The notes under the pieces were generated by a model. The model saw nothing but the letters and a program-made list of their open reading frames with translations. It searched no databases and was not told where the DNA came from. A stretch of 64,000 nucleotides of DNA from positions 28,144,605-28,208,604 of the forward strand of contig NC_045130.1 of NCBI RefSeq assembly GCF_007655135.1. The letters are read 5' to 3'. A program made the position numbers and the translations under genes. Source of the stretch: Punica granatum (taxonomy: Eukaryota; Streptophyta; Magnoliopsida; Myrtales; Lythraceae). This document shows, piece after piece, positions 14,641 through 27,558 of this stretch; within the stretch, counting starts at the first letter, position 1; each line of letters begins with the position of its first letter.

Positions 14641-16035
14641 GAAGGATTGGTAAGCATGACTACCCTTCTACGTGCTTATGGTTTGTTTGTTTCTTTTGTG
14701 ACAAAGAAACTCGGCCTAAATGATCTTTTGTAGCGTTGTTTTTACTCTTTTTTTTTTGGACCTCCCAGCGAAATATTGATGTGTTCTTGCTTGATACTAA
14801 GGGCTAGATTTCTCACCTCACAGCATTTATAAGAAATTTCAAGTATCGCGCCATGTACTCCACTCTTTTCACATCTTGAAGAAATACGTTCTTCCTGATT
14901 TTTGAGACATCCACTTCACCAAAACCTAAAGAAGAATGTTATGCTGTTCATGTCAATATCTGCCATTAGACGGTTAATAGAACAAGGTAGCTAGCTAGAT
15001 TCCTCCTTTTGTGCTCTCACCATTCTCGGTAATATACATTGGTGTGTTGTTATATCTATCCTTGACATAGTTTACCATTTTCTCCATCCTTCTGGCGATA
15101 CATTTAGCCACTAAATGTCGGTCTGCCACGTAGAAAATGTTAGTCACTCGTCTGAAAATTATGAGGCATGTTAGTAAAGACATTTAAGGTTGGATGACTT
15201 TACTTACGGGTTGTCCTATCGGGAGGCCATTTCTTTGTGAGAGCTGCCAGTAAGAACCTTCTGTCCAAGTTGTTCCATTGCCGGGATCGACGTCACAATA
15301 TGAGAAGAGGCAGTCTTTGGCGTAGTAACTTGAGTAGTGGTTTATCCCGATAAAATCTACCCCCGTATTCTGTAATTTCTCCTGTTCCTTTCTTGAGAAT
15401 TCAGGCAAAATATTGCCCAATATCTCAACCATCTCTCTGGGGTATCTGCCGAATATTACTGGGTCTGAGATCCTGCAGAAAAAGAATGAGTCAAGTCCTG
15501 CTAGGCTTGCTTCTCGGACGCATTATTAGCTCCTTTGGAGGTAATGCAAAGCCTACCAATTGTTAAAGAACGACAGAGCTCTCTTAGCGGCTAATTTGTC
15601 TTCTTTGGAGTCGCTGATTGGCTCGAACCATGGCGAATGTAAAACGAGTCCAATGGTACCATTTTGTTCCTTCTGCATATGCACTCATGTCGTTAGCACT
15701 ACCTTGATAGAAGGTAATTCAGTTTTCAGGTAAAAGGTTGCAGTGCAAAGTTGAGATCGAGTTACCTGATAATTTTTCTTGTATGTATCAACCGCAGCTG
15801 CATGAGATAAGATTATGTTGTGGGCTGCTATGAAGGGATCCCTCTCGGAATCCCCATGACTGCAATTGCCGAACCCGCCGGAGCAACGACAAGGCGAGAA
15901 TTCCCCTCTTCGGTATGCAAGCATCATATGGATGTTTGGCTCGTTGAAGGTGACCCAGTGTTTCACCCGATCTCCGAAATGTTTAAAGCATATATCCGCA
16001 TATAACTGGAAATCCTCTCTGGGAAAGTGTAATTA

Positions 16036-16248
<213 letters not shown>

Positions 16249-16452
16249 TTAATTGCAAGTATACAGATCCTGCAGTGTTCCTTGCATAAAACAATTTCCG
16301 GTGTTCCCTGTTTCCCTTTGGGGAGAAAGAAAAAATGGAAACCAAAACGAACCGAATAGATTCATATTATTCCGATAAAAAAACCAGGACGAGTATTGAC
16401 ATATTAGGAAGTTACATACGATAGTTTAGGAAGCACCGAAGTTGCTTTACTA

Positions 16453-16599
<147 letters not shown>

Positions 16600-16605
16600 T
16601 TAGAC

Positions 16606-16623
16606 AAAACACACACACACACA
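16606..16623. repeat. (CA)n microsatellite in an intron of copy B
   Basis: A run of about nine CA units lies in the intron between the exon-4 and exon-5 equivalents. There is no further significance. Confidence 0.8.
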
Positions 16624-16693
16624 CTATCACACATAAAAAAAGAAAAAGAAGAAGCTATATTTCCGTCTAAATAAAATTTTCTAAAATGAATTA

Positions 16694-16816
<123 letters not shown>

Positions 16817-17025
16817 TTATCTCACCACCATTTTCAACCAAATCAATCTTTTGGGAAGATATCAAGCGCAAATCATCCATAAAGGCTTTGAGGCGATATG
16901 TCGAGAATGAACCCAGGATTTGAATCAGGGAGGGGGGGCAACCGGACCAAGGTCCATGAGGGGCGAATGGGAAGGGAAACTTTACGAGTTTGGAGAGGCG
17001 AAATCAGTAAATTCATTAAAAAATA

Positions 17026-17064
17026 CAAATATATATATATATATATGTGTGTGTGTGTATATAT
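17026..17064. repeat. Compound (AT)n(GT)n microsatellite in copy B intron 3
   Basis: An ATATAT run passes directly into GTGTGT and then back to ATATAT, a simple-sequence tract. Confidence 0.85.
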
Positions 17065-18110
17065 CCAACTCTTTAGAGAGCCCTAAAATTTTAGCCTGAC
17101 TGCCCTCTTAGCAACCCTCGATCCATCCCGAGCAATACATATGAATATGTAGAGATTGTTACCAGATAATGGTGATAGTGGTCCACGGCAACGTCTCCGT
17201 TACTTCCGTCCATTATTTTTGTTTCCTGCACAAAGTGTGACACATGCGACGTTTTAAAAAGTGTATTTCATGCAAAAGGATAAGAGCAGGGATAGATTTG
17301 AGGGGGCAAGGGGGCGGTCGCTCCCCTTGGACTTGGCGTTACGAAATTTCTATTACCATGAGTTGAGTTTATTAATTTTTCAATGAAACTATCCTATCTC
17401 GCGCCTTTTGACTTTACCATATAAAGTTCCTCTGAACTTCGTACAAAATTCCTAAATACAGAGAACAATAAACCATATTGTCCAATACCCTCAGCACGCT
17501 TAATCAGAAAACAAACACATAAAAGCAGTCCGATATCAATCCTCTGGTTGACATCCGGCACATACAAATTGAATGAATAGGAGCAAAATAAATAAGCTAG
17601 CACAAGCGTAACTCAGATTTGCATGTGCTCCGATGCATGCCATGCGACTGGGACCAGGAAATTGTAAACTAGCTTGCCAGGTTTGTGAGAGTAAACATCC
17701 CAATTGTTCAGACCCTTTCCGTCGCTCAGGTAAGCTCCTTCAAACTGCAATTTAACAGAAAATTCAGTCGCAATACTCGGAAACCACAGTTTACCAATAT
17801 CAAAAAATTATTTACCCAATAAAAAACTAAGAAATGTTACTTATTAAGTAGTGTCACCTGGTAAGCAGAAGAGGCAGTTCCAAAGAAGAACCAGCTGGGA
17901 AGTGAAGACGGATCTGGTGATGATGAGCTGATGATCTGATCTTCATTAAGGGTGACTGAGCAAGAGATGAAGAGATTAGGAGATGATGAGAGAATAATGA
18001 CTTGGAGGGGAAGGAGGATGAGAGCACAGTGAGCAAGAAGAATTTTAGACATTTCCATCGGGCTTAGGTTTAGTGACAATGTGATTTGTTTGATGGAATG
18101 AGGGTGAAGC

Positions 18111-18120
18111 TATTATATAC
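18111..18120 (-). promoter_or_regulatory. TATA box in front of GH1 copy B
   Basis: Read on the minus strand the sequence is GTATATAATA, about 53-62 bp upstream of the ATG at 18058 and inside a block (GTGATTTGTTTG.TGGAATGAG.GTGAA on the plus strand) conserved with the intact copy. The intact copy has lost this motif at the equivalent place near 40300. Confidence 0.55.
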
Positions 18121-19954
18121 ACAAAGTTTTGGCTGCATATATGGTAAGACCATATTTGGATTGTGAGCTGGGACTTAAATGTATCCCATACATAACCGGA
18201 AAAAATATATCTCATATCCTCTCACGGCAGGTTCGATGCCCAGGTGGAACTATCCGTACTTCTTTATTATATATTTATGATTTTCATTTCATTATATTAG
18301 ATTTATGACTTCCTTTATAACCGAATATATATATATATATATAAATATAGGTCATCTCATCTAGGACCGCCTTCATGGCTGGTAGTATCTCATCACAACT
18401 CACAATTGGCCATGACATATATATATATATATATATATTTTTCCCAAATTTCTCCATTCACAACTCACAAGCCTCCAACCTAAATTGTTTAAGGGGAACA
18501 AGTACTGAATTATTTGAATCAACCAATGTTGATGTGGCTTAGAACTTGTTTCGCGCGTTAAGTAATATCTAGGTTCTATTCTTAGATATTATATGGCCAC
18601 TCTATGCAACGAGCATAGATTATTGATCAATTTAGTTGATTAGTGAATACTAATTAATGGTATAACATATAGAGCTAAACAAAAACGTTTTTACTTTTAT
18701 ATGAAGCTGAATCTCTCCAACCATAGATTTATTGCAAGGTAATTATAGAAGATAACGAATAAGAGAAAAAAGGAACGAACAAAATAGAAAGGGAATTGTG
18801 CAGATGAATATGAGAGAAAGGACGAGAGATAAGGAGCAAGGAGAGAGTTGAAGAATAAGGAGGAAATCTTAAGCCACTTTTTTTCGTGGAGAGAAAAAAT
18901 CAGTGAAGATATTTCATCATACAAAGTTACAGTATTCACAACAGTTGGCAAAATATGATTACCAAAAAATTCTTCAAGAAATAAGAATTGAAAATAAGGA
19001 AATTCTATTGCAATGATCGAAAGTGATGGTATGGTATACTTAAGTATATTAGGGATGAATGGAATGAATAGAGAATACGAATTAATAAGTAAAAAATTAA
19101 GGTTACACATGAACTTATTAGTTTGATTTGATGTAATAGAAGAGATGGGAATTACCATTTGGAAATTTGGTTTGAGAGAGTGAATAGACAGTACTAGGAC
19201 AAATGTACGAAGTTATCCCTCCTATACAAAGAGCAAAGAGAAATTAGGACCTAAGGCGATATCGGATGATGCGGCCTTTCATTTACTAGGTACAAATTAA
19301 ACGGTAATACAAATAGATATAATAAAAGGTCATAACAATATGATATGCGTGTGGAAGTTCATGATTCACTTCTTTGTTCATGAGATTCCTTCGTGATTGT
19401 ATCGTTATTGCCTCATTCTTCTCAATGCAAAATCTAACAATTTCTTCTTTCTTGGTTTCTATTAACAATCCAGAAATAAGAATAAAAAACAAAACGGCAA
19501 TGTTGGATTTATAATTAAAAAATGGTCGTTGGTGATCTCGAGTTGATTAATTGAGTTGTCGAAACAGGATCCTTGGTGGCATCGACAGTGGAGGGCTAAT
19601 TGGGCAATGACATAGCAGCGGTGACAGTGGCAAATGAGAAGTTATTAGGTGGTTCTACCTCACCACATGACGTAAGGAATCACTAATAAAAATGCATGAA
19701 ATTAGAGACTTAGTGCTAATCACTCGAATAATTACCATAATTATTATTTATTAAATAATTATTATTCGTTTTTTTTCACCATATCATTTGAGGTAGGATC
19801 ATCTAAAATTTTCTCGTGGCAAAGGGATGATAAAGGAGGTGGTGGCTAAAGGGCTAATTTCAGAAAATATGATGAATAGGCGAGCTATATTGGTAAGTTG
19901 GGTTCTATTACATATGTGTGATAGAATTACATAAGGAAGAGGAAACATGACAGA

Positions 19955-20195
19955 GCCGTTTGGATTCAGAGTTAAAGTTATTTTGATTTTGATTTTGATT
20001 TTGATTGCGGAAAATGACAAATGAGATGTGATTATAAATTCAACTTGAGAAACGTGTGTTTTTGTTGTGTAGTGTGTTGAGTTAAAGTTAAAGTTAAAAT
20101 TTTTAAATTGGGAAATGTGTATTTTTATTGTGTAGTATGTTGAGTTAAAGTTAAAGTTAAAGTTAAAATCAAATAACTCTGAATCCAAACGGGGC
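19955..20195. mobile_element. MITE with CCGTTTGGATTCAGAGTTA terminal inverted repeats
   Basis: The left end GCCGTTTGGATTCAGAGTTA and the right end TAACTCTGAATCCAAACGGGGC are near-perfect inverted repeats of about 20 bp, each followed inward by AAAGTTA/TTTTGATTTT-type subrepeats. The element is 241 bp with no coding capacity. A second copy lies at 44410-44684 and a divergent relative near 39098-39410. The target duplication is not clear, so I do not assign a superfamily. Confidence 0.8.
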
Positions 20196-20379
20196 AGACA
20201 TTTCCCTATTAATCTATTACTAATAGGACCCCCTATCCGTAATCCGAATTCCAATTACGAACCCAAATAAACAAAGTAATTGGTGCTATGTATATATTAG
20301 GTTCATAATATAATTGCTATCCATGTGAACCAAACGTAGAATAAAAATTTAAGTAAAATTCCTTCAAAATCCATATAAT

Positions 20380-22700
20380 TTACTATAATCAGTTAATAGT
20401 CGCACGTTGCGTGATAAGTTTTTTTAATATAAAAATAGACGATAAACAAATATAACTTATAAATGAATATAAATAAAAAAAAGTCAAATAAGTAAAATCA
20501 TGATAATAATAAATAAATACATACTCTAGACCTAAAAACAAATAATCAATGTATATGAAATTGTATCCAACCTTATTAAATAGGGGTAGAAGAGAAAATG
20601 TCTTAATGAAATAATACATTATATGAATAACATAATATTAATTATTATTATAATTATATATATTCTGGTAATTATATATATATATATAAAGTTGTATAGT
20701 ATGCTGTTAAATAAGGATAGAAGAGAAAATATCTTAATAAAATAGTATATTTTATTGAAAATGAATAATATTAATTATTATTATTATAATTAAATATATA
20801 TTATTTTAATTAAATATATATATGTATATGATTGTATCATATGCAATAAATAGGGTTACAGTGATAAATGTTTATAGATATAGGGTTAGAAAGGTTAATA
20901 CCTATGCAATCCGACCTAATTAAATGGGGTAGAAGAGTAAATGTCTTAATAAAATAATATATTATATTTAAAATGAATAATAAAATATTAATTATTATTT
21001 CAATTAAATATATATTCTTGTAATTAAATATATATAGGTATATATAAGTTGTACCATACTCTAGGGATAGAAGGGAAAATGTCTCAATAATATAGTATAT
21101 TGAAAATGAATAACATTAATTATTATTATGAATAAATATATATTATGGTAATTAAATATATTTATATAATTTTATCTTATGCAATAAATATGGTTAGGGT
21201 GGTAAATATTTATTAACACAGGGTTAGAAGATCAATATCTATGCAATAAATAGGGTTAGAGAGGTAAATATTTATTGAAATATATTTAAAAAGTCATTAT
21301 CTAAATAATATTTACTTTTATACATATCTAATTTATATTTAATTTAATTTAAAAATAACGAAATTAGAAGAAGATATTTTGCTTGAATTAATTTATGTAG
21401 GTATTTTTGCCCTCATTCTGAAAAATTTTATTTGTAAGAAAATAATTTTTAATTGATAGGTTATCTGTACACTCTATAAACGAATTAAAACTTATAAGTA
21501 CAAAGTTCAATATATTATTAGAATATTTCAATACAAATCTCCTATCATTTTAAATGTATTTTGGAAAATTTATCGGGTGCATAAAACTATAATATAATTA
21601 TATGTACTTTGGATCTGTATAATTTATGAAAACTACTTTATTCAAAATGAAAATATAATTAAATTTGAAAAACATAAAAATTCTCCACCAAGAAAAAGAT
21701 AATTATAATCATATAATAATTAAAAAGTTCAACAAATCTCTGTAGAAAAATTATATGTGCAACGCACAGATGAAAGAAGACCGCGCTTGAAAGGTAAATG
21801 TCATAATACTATAGGGTTAAAACGATAAACATATAAATAATATATATAGTGCAATATCAATGGTATAATTATAAATACTACACAATTAGGATTAGAAAGG
21901 TAAATGTCAAAATATTATATGGTTAAAAAAGGGTAAAAATATAAATAATATATGTAGCGGAATAAATAATGGTATAACTGTAAATATTATACAATTAGGA
22001 TTAAATGGGACTAAATTAATATATGCATATAAATTTAGAATTTATAAATAATTTTTTTAAATTTTCATATATATATATATATATATGAATATGGAATATT
22101 TTAATTTTAACATAGCCTCAAAACTTAAGCATAAGTATGATCACTATATATAAATATTAAATTAGTAATTGCATATAAATTCGGAATTTATAAATAAAAT
22201 GTTAATAACTTGAATATATATGTATAAATATTTTTGACATGATATCTTTTAATTTTAATATATCCTCAAAACTTATGCATAAATATGATAATTACAAAAT
22301 TATCCTCAAAACTTATAGCTGCTAATTTTTGATCGAATTAGAAAAATGATGATTTTGAAAAAGTTACATCACTACTTTCCTTCTACTTATCTAATATAGA
22401 AGTAATATATGAATTAACAATAATTCTTAAAGATATTTGGATATAATTATTAGATATTTATATACTAAAGAAAAAAGAAATATTTTTTCATAAAAATTAA
22501 GTATCAATTATCTAAATACAAATGTATTTGTCGTAAAAGTCTCATGCAACCTACGGGACAAGAAAACCTACTCTATATATATAAAGTTGCTTCCCACATA
22601 ATAAATAGGGCTAGAAAACTAATTTTCTATATAGTATAAGGTCATAAAAGTAAACATCTCAATAAACAATTGTAAATGCATATATAATTAGGATTAAATT
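20380..22700. repeat. Degenerate AT-rich tandem repeats with GGGTTAGA-type motifs
   Basis: Between 20575 and 21300 a unit of roughly 130-220 bp recurs at least four times. It consists of AGAAGAGAAAATGTCTTAATAAA, ATAATATTAATTATTATT, AATTAAATATATAT, then GCAATAAATAGGGTTAGAG-GGTAAAT. Related units follow at 21800-22020 (two copies of about 110 bp) and 22600-22700. Short GC-bearing stubs (TCGCACGTTGCGTG near 20400, GCAACGCACAGA near 21760, GCAACCTACGGGAC near 22548) punctuate the block. They resemble the ends of plant non-autonomous Helitrons, which is an inference. Confidence 0.55.
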
Positions 22701-23808
22701 AGCAAATGCATATAAATCATTAAATAGTTAATAATTTTAATATACAAGCACATTCATGATTTAAAAAAATGTAATCTCAAAATTTATTTAAAAATAAAAT
22801 TTTAAAATAACATACCCATAAAAAAACTTTTTGACATAATTAATAACTAAAAGAAAAATCTAATGGTATGCAATAAGCTTATAAGCATGTTTAAATATTG
22901 AATATTTTGAAATAGTAAATGATAGATTTATTTTATAAATTTTTAAAAGAATTTGCGTGAAGAATTTATGGCAATCAATGATTTTCATTTCTTTTTTCTT
23001 TTTACAAAATACATGGAAGTTATCATCAAAATATTTAGAATTTGATTTTTAAGAAAATGTAATATATTTTCTAAATTATATCATTTTCTTCATCCATATT
23101 TAGTATTGTAATTCATTTTCAATTATGTTTAATTTGTTATCATATGCACTAATATTTGAATGGTTTCAGTTTAATAATATATATAACTTAATGAATATTT
23201 CAATTGTGATGTCAAAATTTTTAAAAATTCTTCTAAAGAAAACCACTCTAACAAAAAACCCACACATCACACAAAAAAAGCTAGTATATATATAGAGAGA
23301 TTGTAATTCTATTATATATAAGTACTTACGAAAAGTTGATGTATCATGTAGAGATTTTAAAAAAATCATAGTGAATAGAAAGACGATGGATAAAATGAAT
23401 TTTGTCAAGTATTTATAGGTATACCGAACACGAAGAATATCAAAGAATTCCAGCTGTTCTTTTTTATTATTGAGCAAATTTTTAATTTTTCTATTATTTA
23501 AAATTATGTATTACTACATGTAAATTATCTGGACATATTTCTATCATTCGTTGAATATGATACTAATATATGCCAAATCCATGAACCACGATCAAGATAC
23601 GTTGAAATTTTCCTCAAATGGAGCAACTCAAAAGACACCTTAATCAAAAGCTGAGGGTTAGCGAATGGAAGAGTTTGAACCACTAACGACGTTTAACCAA
23701 GAGTTAGGAGTTCTCGAATCGAATGCTCACATTCCACTCCTTAGCTTTTATCAATTATATAGATGTAAGTGAAAATTCTTCAAAATTCAAGTAATTTACT
23801 TCCATTGT

Positions 23809-26800
23809 TGTGCGCACCCGAATTTCGTCTCGTCAGGGCACGCATGCGCGCGCCTAAATGCAACGCGACTTGGGAGTGTCCACCTTCCCGGGGACGCGCG
23901 ACGGACGCACGTGAGAAGGAGTCGCCACTTGCCATTTTATGACCCGAGGGTCGAGGGCCGACAAGTTACCCAGGTCTAGGGGTACGGAGTACACCTAATT
24001 GCTAAGGCATATGGTCTGCGAAACTCAAGGTTCCGAATTCGGGGATTCTGTTACATGCGAGCCTATATCTCGCATGCCCTATCGGTACTCTAGCTTGTCT
24101 AGGCTTGCCATTTTATTTAATTACCGCTTAATTAAGTTCCGCTAATCTTACGCGTTTTGACACCGTAAATTCGAAGAAACACTCCGACCGTTTGCTCTCC
24201 AACCGGGATTCTTACATGAATAAACATACAACATAAATCCTCACATTGTTCTCTCAAATAAATAAAATACAAATTATAACAATTGGATCCCCGGTCGGTT
24301 CGCATTCGGTTATTGTTCCACTCGTGCTCACCGTGTAGTTTGAAAAGACTGAAATTGAAATTAAAGTGCGCACTCGGTGTATAAGAGCATTAGACCCCAT
24401 GATCGTCGGTTATGGGCGTTGGACCCAGTGTGAATCGAGTCCTAAAGGATCGGGCTCGATCCGCAATACAATCAAGTGCAAAAGATGTAACAAGCAAGCT
24501 CAAATAAACAATCAATGGGGTTTTGTTATCACCAAATTTACGTGGATTAATTGATTATTAACCGAGGAATCTTGGCATACAAATCCTACCCTAAAACAAG
24601 CAAAAGGCAAGACGGGAATGGCATGTAGCATTCAGCATCATTTACCGGACCTGACAGACTGTATGTGTCCGTGATCAAGTCTCGAATGTGTGGGTTGATT
24701 TTAAATTGTTATGTATCGTGACACTTTGATTATGATAAGTTATTATAGAATGTGGATTTTGACACGAGAATCCTACAACCTAGTGCCTAGCCCGCTATCC
24801 CCATTATGTTTTCTATTAGGCCGAGTATGCGATTAAGTCAAATTTTGGTATCTCAAACCGTTATTCCCGATCTAACTACCCAAGATCATGCATAGATAAC
24901 AATAAATTGTAAATACGCCTTTTTTTGCCTTTGTATAGAAAATTTATTTTTGAAAAGAGAGAGACTGCGCAATGCGGGCCACCTCGGCCTGTGACCGGCG
25001 TTGACTGATTCCCTGATTCTTCTAGGGTTATGCGAGAACCCCAAAAAGTCAAAGAAACGGTCAATCTATCCGGAAGTGATCTAAAAAAAACTTCCACACC
25101 CCGACTTGAGTTACCTAAAATTAGGAGGCCTCGAGTCAAAACATGCAAGTTCTTCCCAGACATCCATGTCACATCGGATCACGAGTCTCAGATTTTAATA
25201 TGAAATTTGCGAATTTTGAAAAGAAGGCGTCAACACGTATTTGCAATTTATCGACGCGTATTTCCGATTAATTACCAATTCGTGCAAAATTATTAAGGTC
25301 GAGTGAATTAATTAGTCAAATGAACGTCCCGTTTACCCGATTGGTGAAATCATTAAGTTTAATTAAAATCTGCTGAATGCTTTATTTTATTTTTTGGGTT
25401 TCGAGCCGTCGAAACGATCAATAATAGATCGCCCGGTAAACTCTAATTTCCAGTCATCTCGAAAAAATTTGCATAAAGATCGAACAACATAATGTAGAAT
25501 AATAAGGACTAATAAAGCAACAGAAAAAGGTTTCAAGGACTAAACTGAAACAAATCAAAAAAAAAATTTGGAGAATGTCTGGGAAAGTATAAAATGGGCT
25601 AGGGTTTATTTGAAATTAATTTTTGAAATTCAGGGCTTTTTTTAAAATGAATAAATGTTGCAGGGACTAAATTGAAACAAATTGAAAAGTTTACTGGAGC
25701 GATTTTAAATTCTAAAAAATTCGGAGGATGTGCTAGAAATAATGAAATAGCCCAGAGTATGTTTGAAATAAATTTTGAAATTTAGGGCTGATTTTAAAAA
25801 ATATAATAAATGTTCCAGGGACTGAATTGAAACAAATGCAAAAGTTTGCTGGAGCAGTATTTGATTCTGAAAAAATTAGGGACGTGATGAAAATATCGAA
25901 ATTGTCATGGGACTGGTTTAAAATTGATTTGGGAATTTGGGCAGGATTGAAAAAAAAATGAAAATTCGTTGCAGGACTAGAATGGAACAAATCAGAAAAT
26001 TAGAATAATCGGATTCGGCATAATTTTGATAATCTATGCAACCAACAAGCAATTATTTCATGTCATCATCATTCAAGCAAGCATGATATTTAATATAAGC
26101 CCTAAACATGCCGCTAAGTTGAGATTTTACCTAACCCAAAAGTTTGGGGGCGTTTCTGTAATATACGAAAGCTGCCGGACGAACGGGTCGGATCGGATCG
26201 GATCGGTCGGCCGGTCCGAAGGAGAAACCGCCCGGAAGAGAAGCTGGGCCGGGCTGGAGCGCCTTAGGCCTGAATGGGCCGAGCCTGCAAAGGAAGAGAA
26301 ATGGGCCGAGGCCCGTTAGCCGAATAGTGGCCGGGATCGGGGGGGCAGCGGCGGCGCGAGGCTGGGGGCGGCGATTCGCGCCTCTGGACGCCGCGACGAC
26401 GGCACGAGAGGGTGCGGGAGATAGCTCTGGGCGCCGCTTGGGCCACGCGGTGTCTGGTTTGGACTTCACCGAGGTCGAAACGGCCGGAATCGAGGGAGTT
26501 TTCGCGATTTTCCGGCGTCGGTCCCGAATCGCACCGATCTCCAAATTCTCTCAAACGAGAGCCAATTTTTCCTTTTTTTCCTCTGGGTTCTGTTGTGTCC
26601 ATCCCGAATTCGATTTCCCCCTCTTTAATTGCAATTTTTGGTTGAGATTTCGGCCAATTTGGGGAGGAAATCGCGGAAATCCGCGATTTCCTGTTCTGGG
26701 CAGGTCGGGGATCGCGGGCAGCCGGCGAGCGCTGCCCGGCCTGCCCGAATCTTTCTTTCTTTTTCTTTTTTTTTTTTAAATTAGGGCCGGCGGGTCACGG

Positions 26801-27011
26801 GCAACCGGTCAACGCTGCCCGGCCTTGCCCGGCCCTGCCCGAGATTTTTTTCTTTCCTTTCCTTTCCTTTTTTTTTATATATATTTTTTTAAAAAAATTT
26901 ATTTTTATTATTATTAATTAATTAATTATTTTTTTTTTAAAAAAAGTGATAAATAGAAAAATGACAATTTTGCCCCCCCTGGAGCCGATGAACCGAAATT
27001 GGGTGCTGACA
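23809..27011. mobile_element. 3.2-kb solo-LTR-like element with 5-bp target duplication
   Basis: The element begins TGTGCGCACCCGAATTTCG and ends CCGAAATTGGGTGCTGACA. It thus has TG…CA termini and inverted CACCC(G)AATTTCG ends, and is flanked on both sides by ATTGT (23804-23808 and 27012-27016). The 3203-bp length, lack of a gag-pol frame, internal tandem repeats (25527-25990) and a GC-rich 3' third (26150-26830) fit a long LTR left after recombination between two LTRs. No second LTR is seen inside. Very long LTRs of this sort are known in Tat/Ogre-type Gypsy elements; that assignment is inference. The overlapping ORFs at 26131-26779 reflect base composition and are not called as genes. Confidence 0.75.
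25527..25995. repeat. ~145-bp tandem repeats inside the solo LTR
   Basis: The phrase AGGGACTAAATTGAAACAAAT or a close variant recurs at about 25535, 25673, 25817 and 25974. It is followed each time by a similar TTTGAAATT-AATTTTGAAATT-AGGGCT block. That gives four imperfect copies of a unit of about 145-155 bp. Tandem repeats inside long LTRs are common. Confidence 0.7.
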
Positions 27012-27390
27012 ATTGTAAATAACTTTTTTCTGCTGAATAAAAGGGGTTAGGGACGACTAGTATAGTAACCCCACAAGGCATAACCATACGGGCCCGAACC
27101 CGGCATCGGAATGTTCGATTTGAGCCATAACTACACAAGGATCCAAGGGCATGGGCTCATCATTACGGTCCCAATGAGGTATCAAATGAACACCACTCAT
27201 ACACATATCTATAATCGGAGTACTACTACAACAAGTGCATTCAATAACAAATAGGGGGACATTCCCCCCTTATTTGCTCACAAGTCTCTAAGGAGACTTA
27301 AACCCCCGAGCTAGTGTTTGAAACACTTGCGAGTTACCAAGGAAGCTACACCATTGGTTTTAACCGTAAATAGCTCAATAGCAATGTAAG

Positions 27391-27558
27391 TAATTTACCT
27401 CAACTAAATTCTCAAAATTCTTCAAATTACTCGAAATAGTTGTAATTTACTCTATATTGGGCTATTTTACTAAGTAATTTACCTCAACTAAATTCTCAAA
27501 ATTCTTCAAATTACTCGAAATAGTTGTAATTTACTCTATATTGGGCTATTTTATTACG
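27391..27558. repeat. 84-bp near-perfect tandem duplication
   Basis: The block starting TAATTTACCTCAACTAAATT at 27391 recurs at 27475. The two copies are identical for about 79 bases (through GGGCTATTTTA). This is a recent local duplication just outside the solo LTR. Confidence 0.9.

Larger units (their letters stand above)
18121..23803. other. AT-rich transposon and satellite-like block without genes
   Basis: No coding region is supported. The block contains short (TA)n tracts near 18328 and 18418. It has a tRNA-like B-box motif (GGTTCGATGCCC) near 18230, suggesting a SINE remnant. The MITE at 19955-20195 and the degenerate tandem repeats at 20380-22700 also lie here. The stretch 18700-19500 has long ORFs made of low-complexity AT-rich codons that I do not accept as genes. 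22700-23800 is AT-rich with nothing recognisable. Confidence 0.5.

Noticed and set aside
18697..19158. 153-codon minus-strand ORF
   Set aside because: It consists of Phe/Leu/Ser/Ile-rich codons from AT-rich DNA in a repeat block. No domain is seen, and there are no splice partners or promoter context.
19799..20254. 151-codon minus-strand ORF with FNFNFNF runs
   Set aside because: It is the translation of the MITE at 19955-20195 and its AAAGTTAAAGTT subrepeats.
26131..26779. Overlapping ORFs of 97-150 codons on both strands
   Set aside because: They coincide with the GC-rich part of the solo LTR, are open in several frames at once and have Arg/Pro/Ala-rich low-information composition with no recognisable domain.
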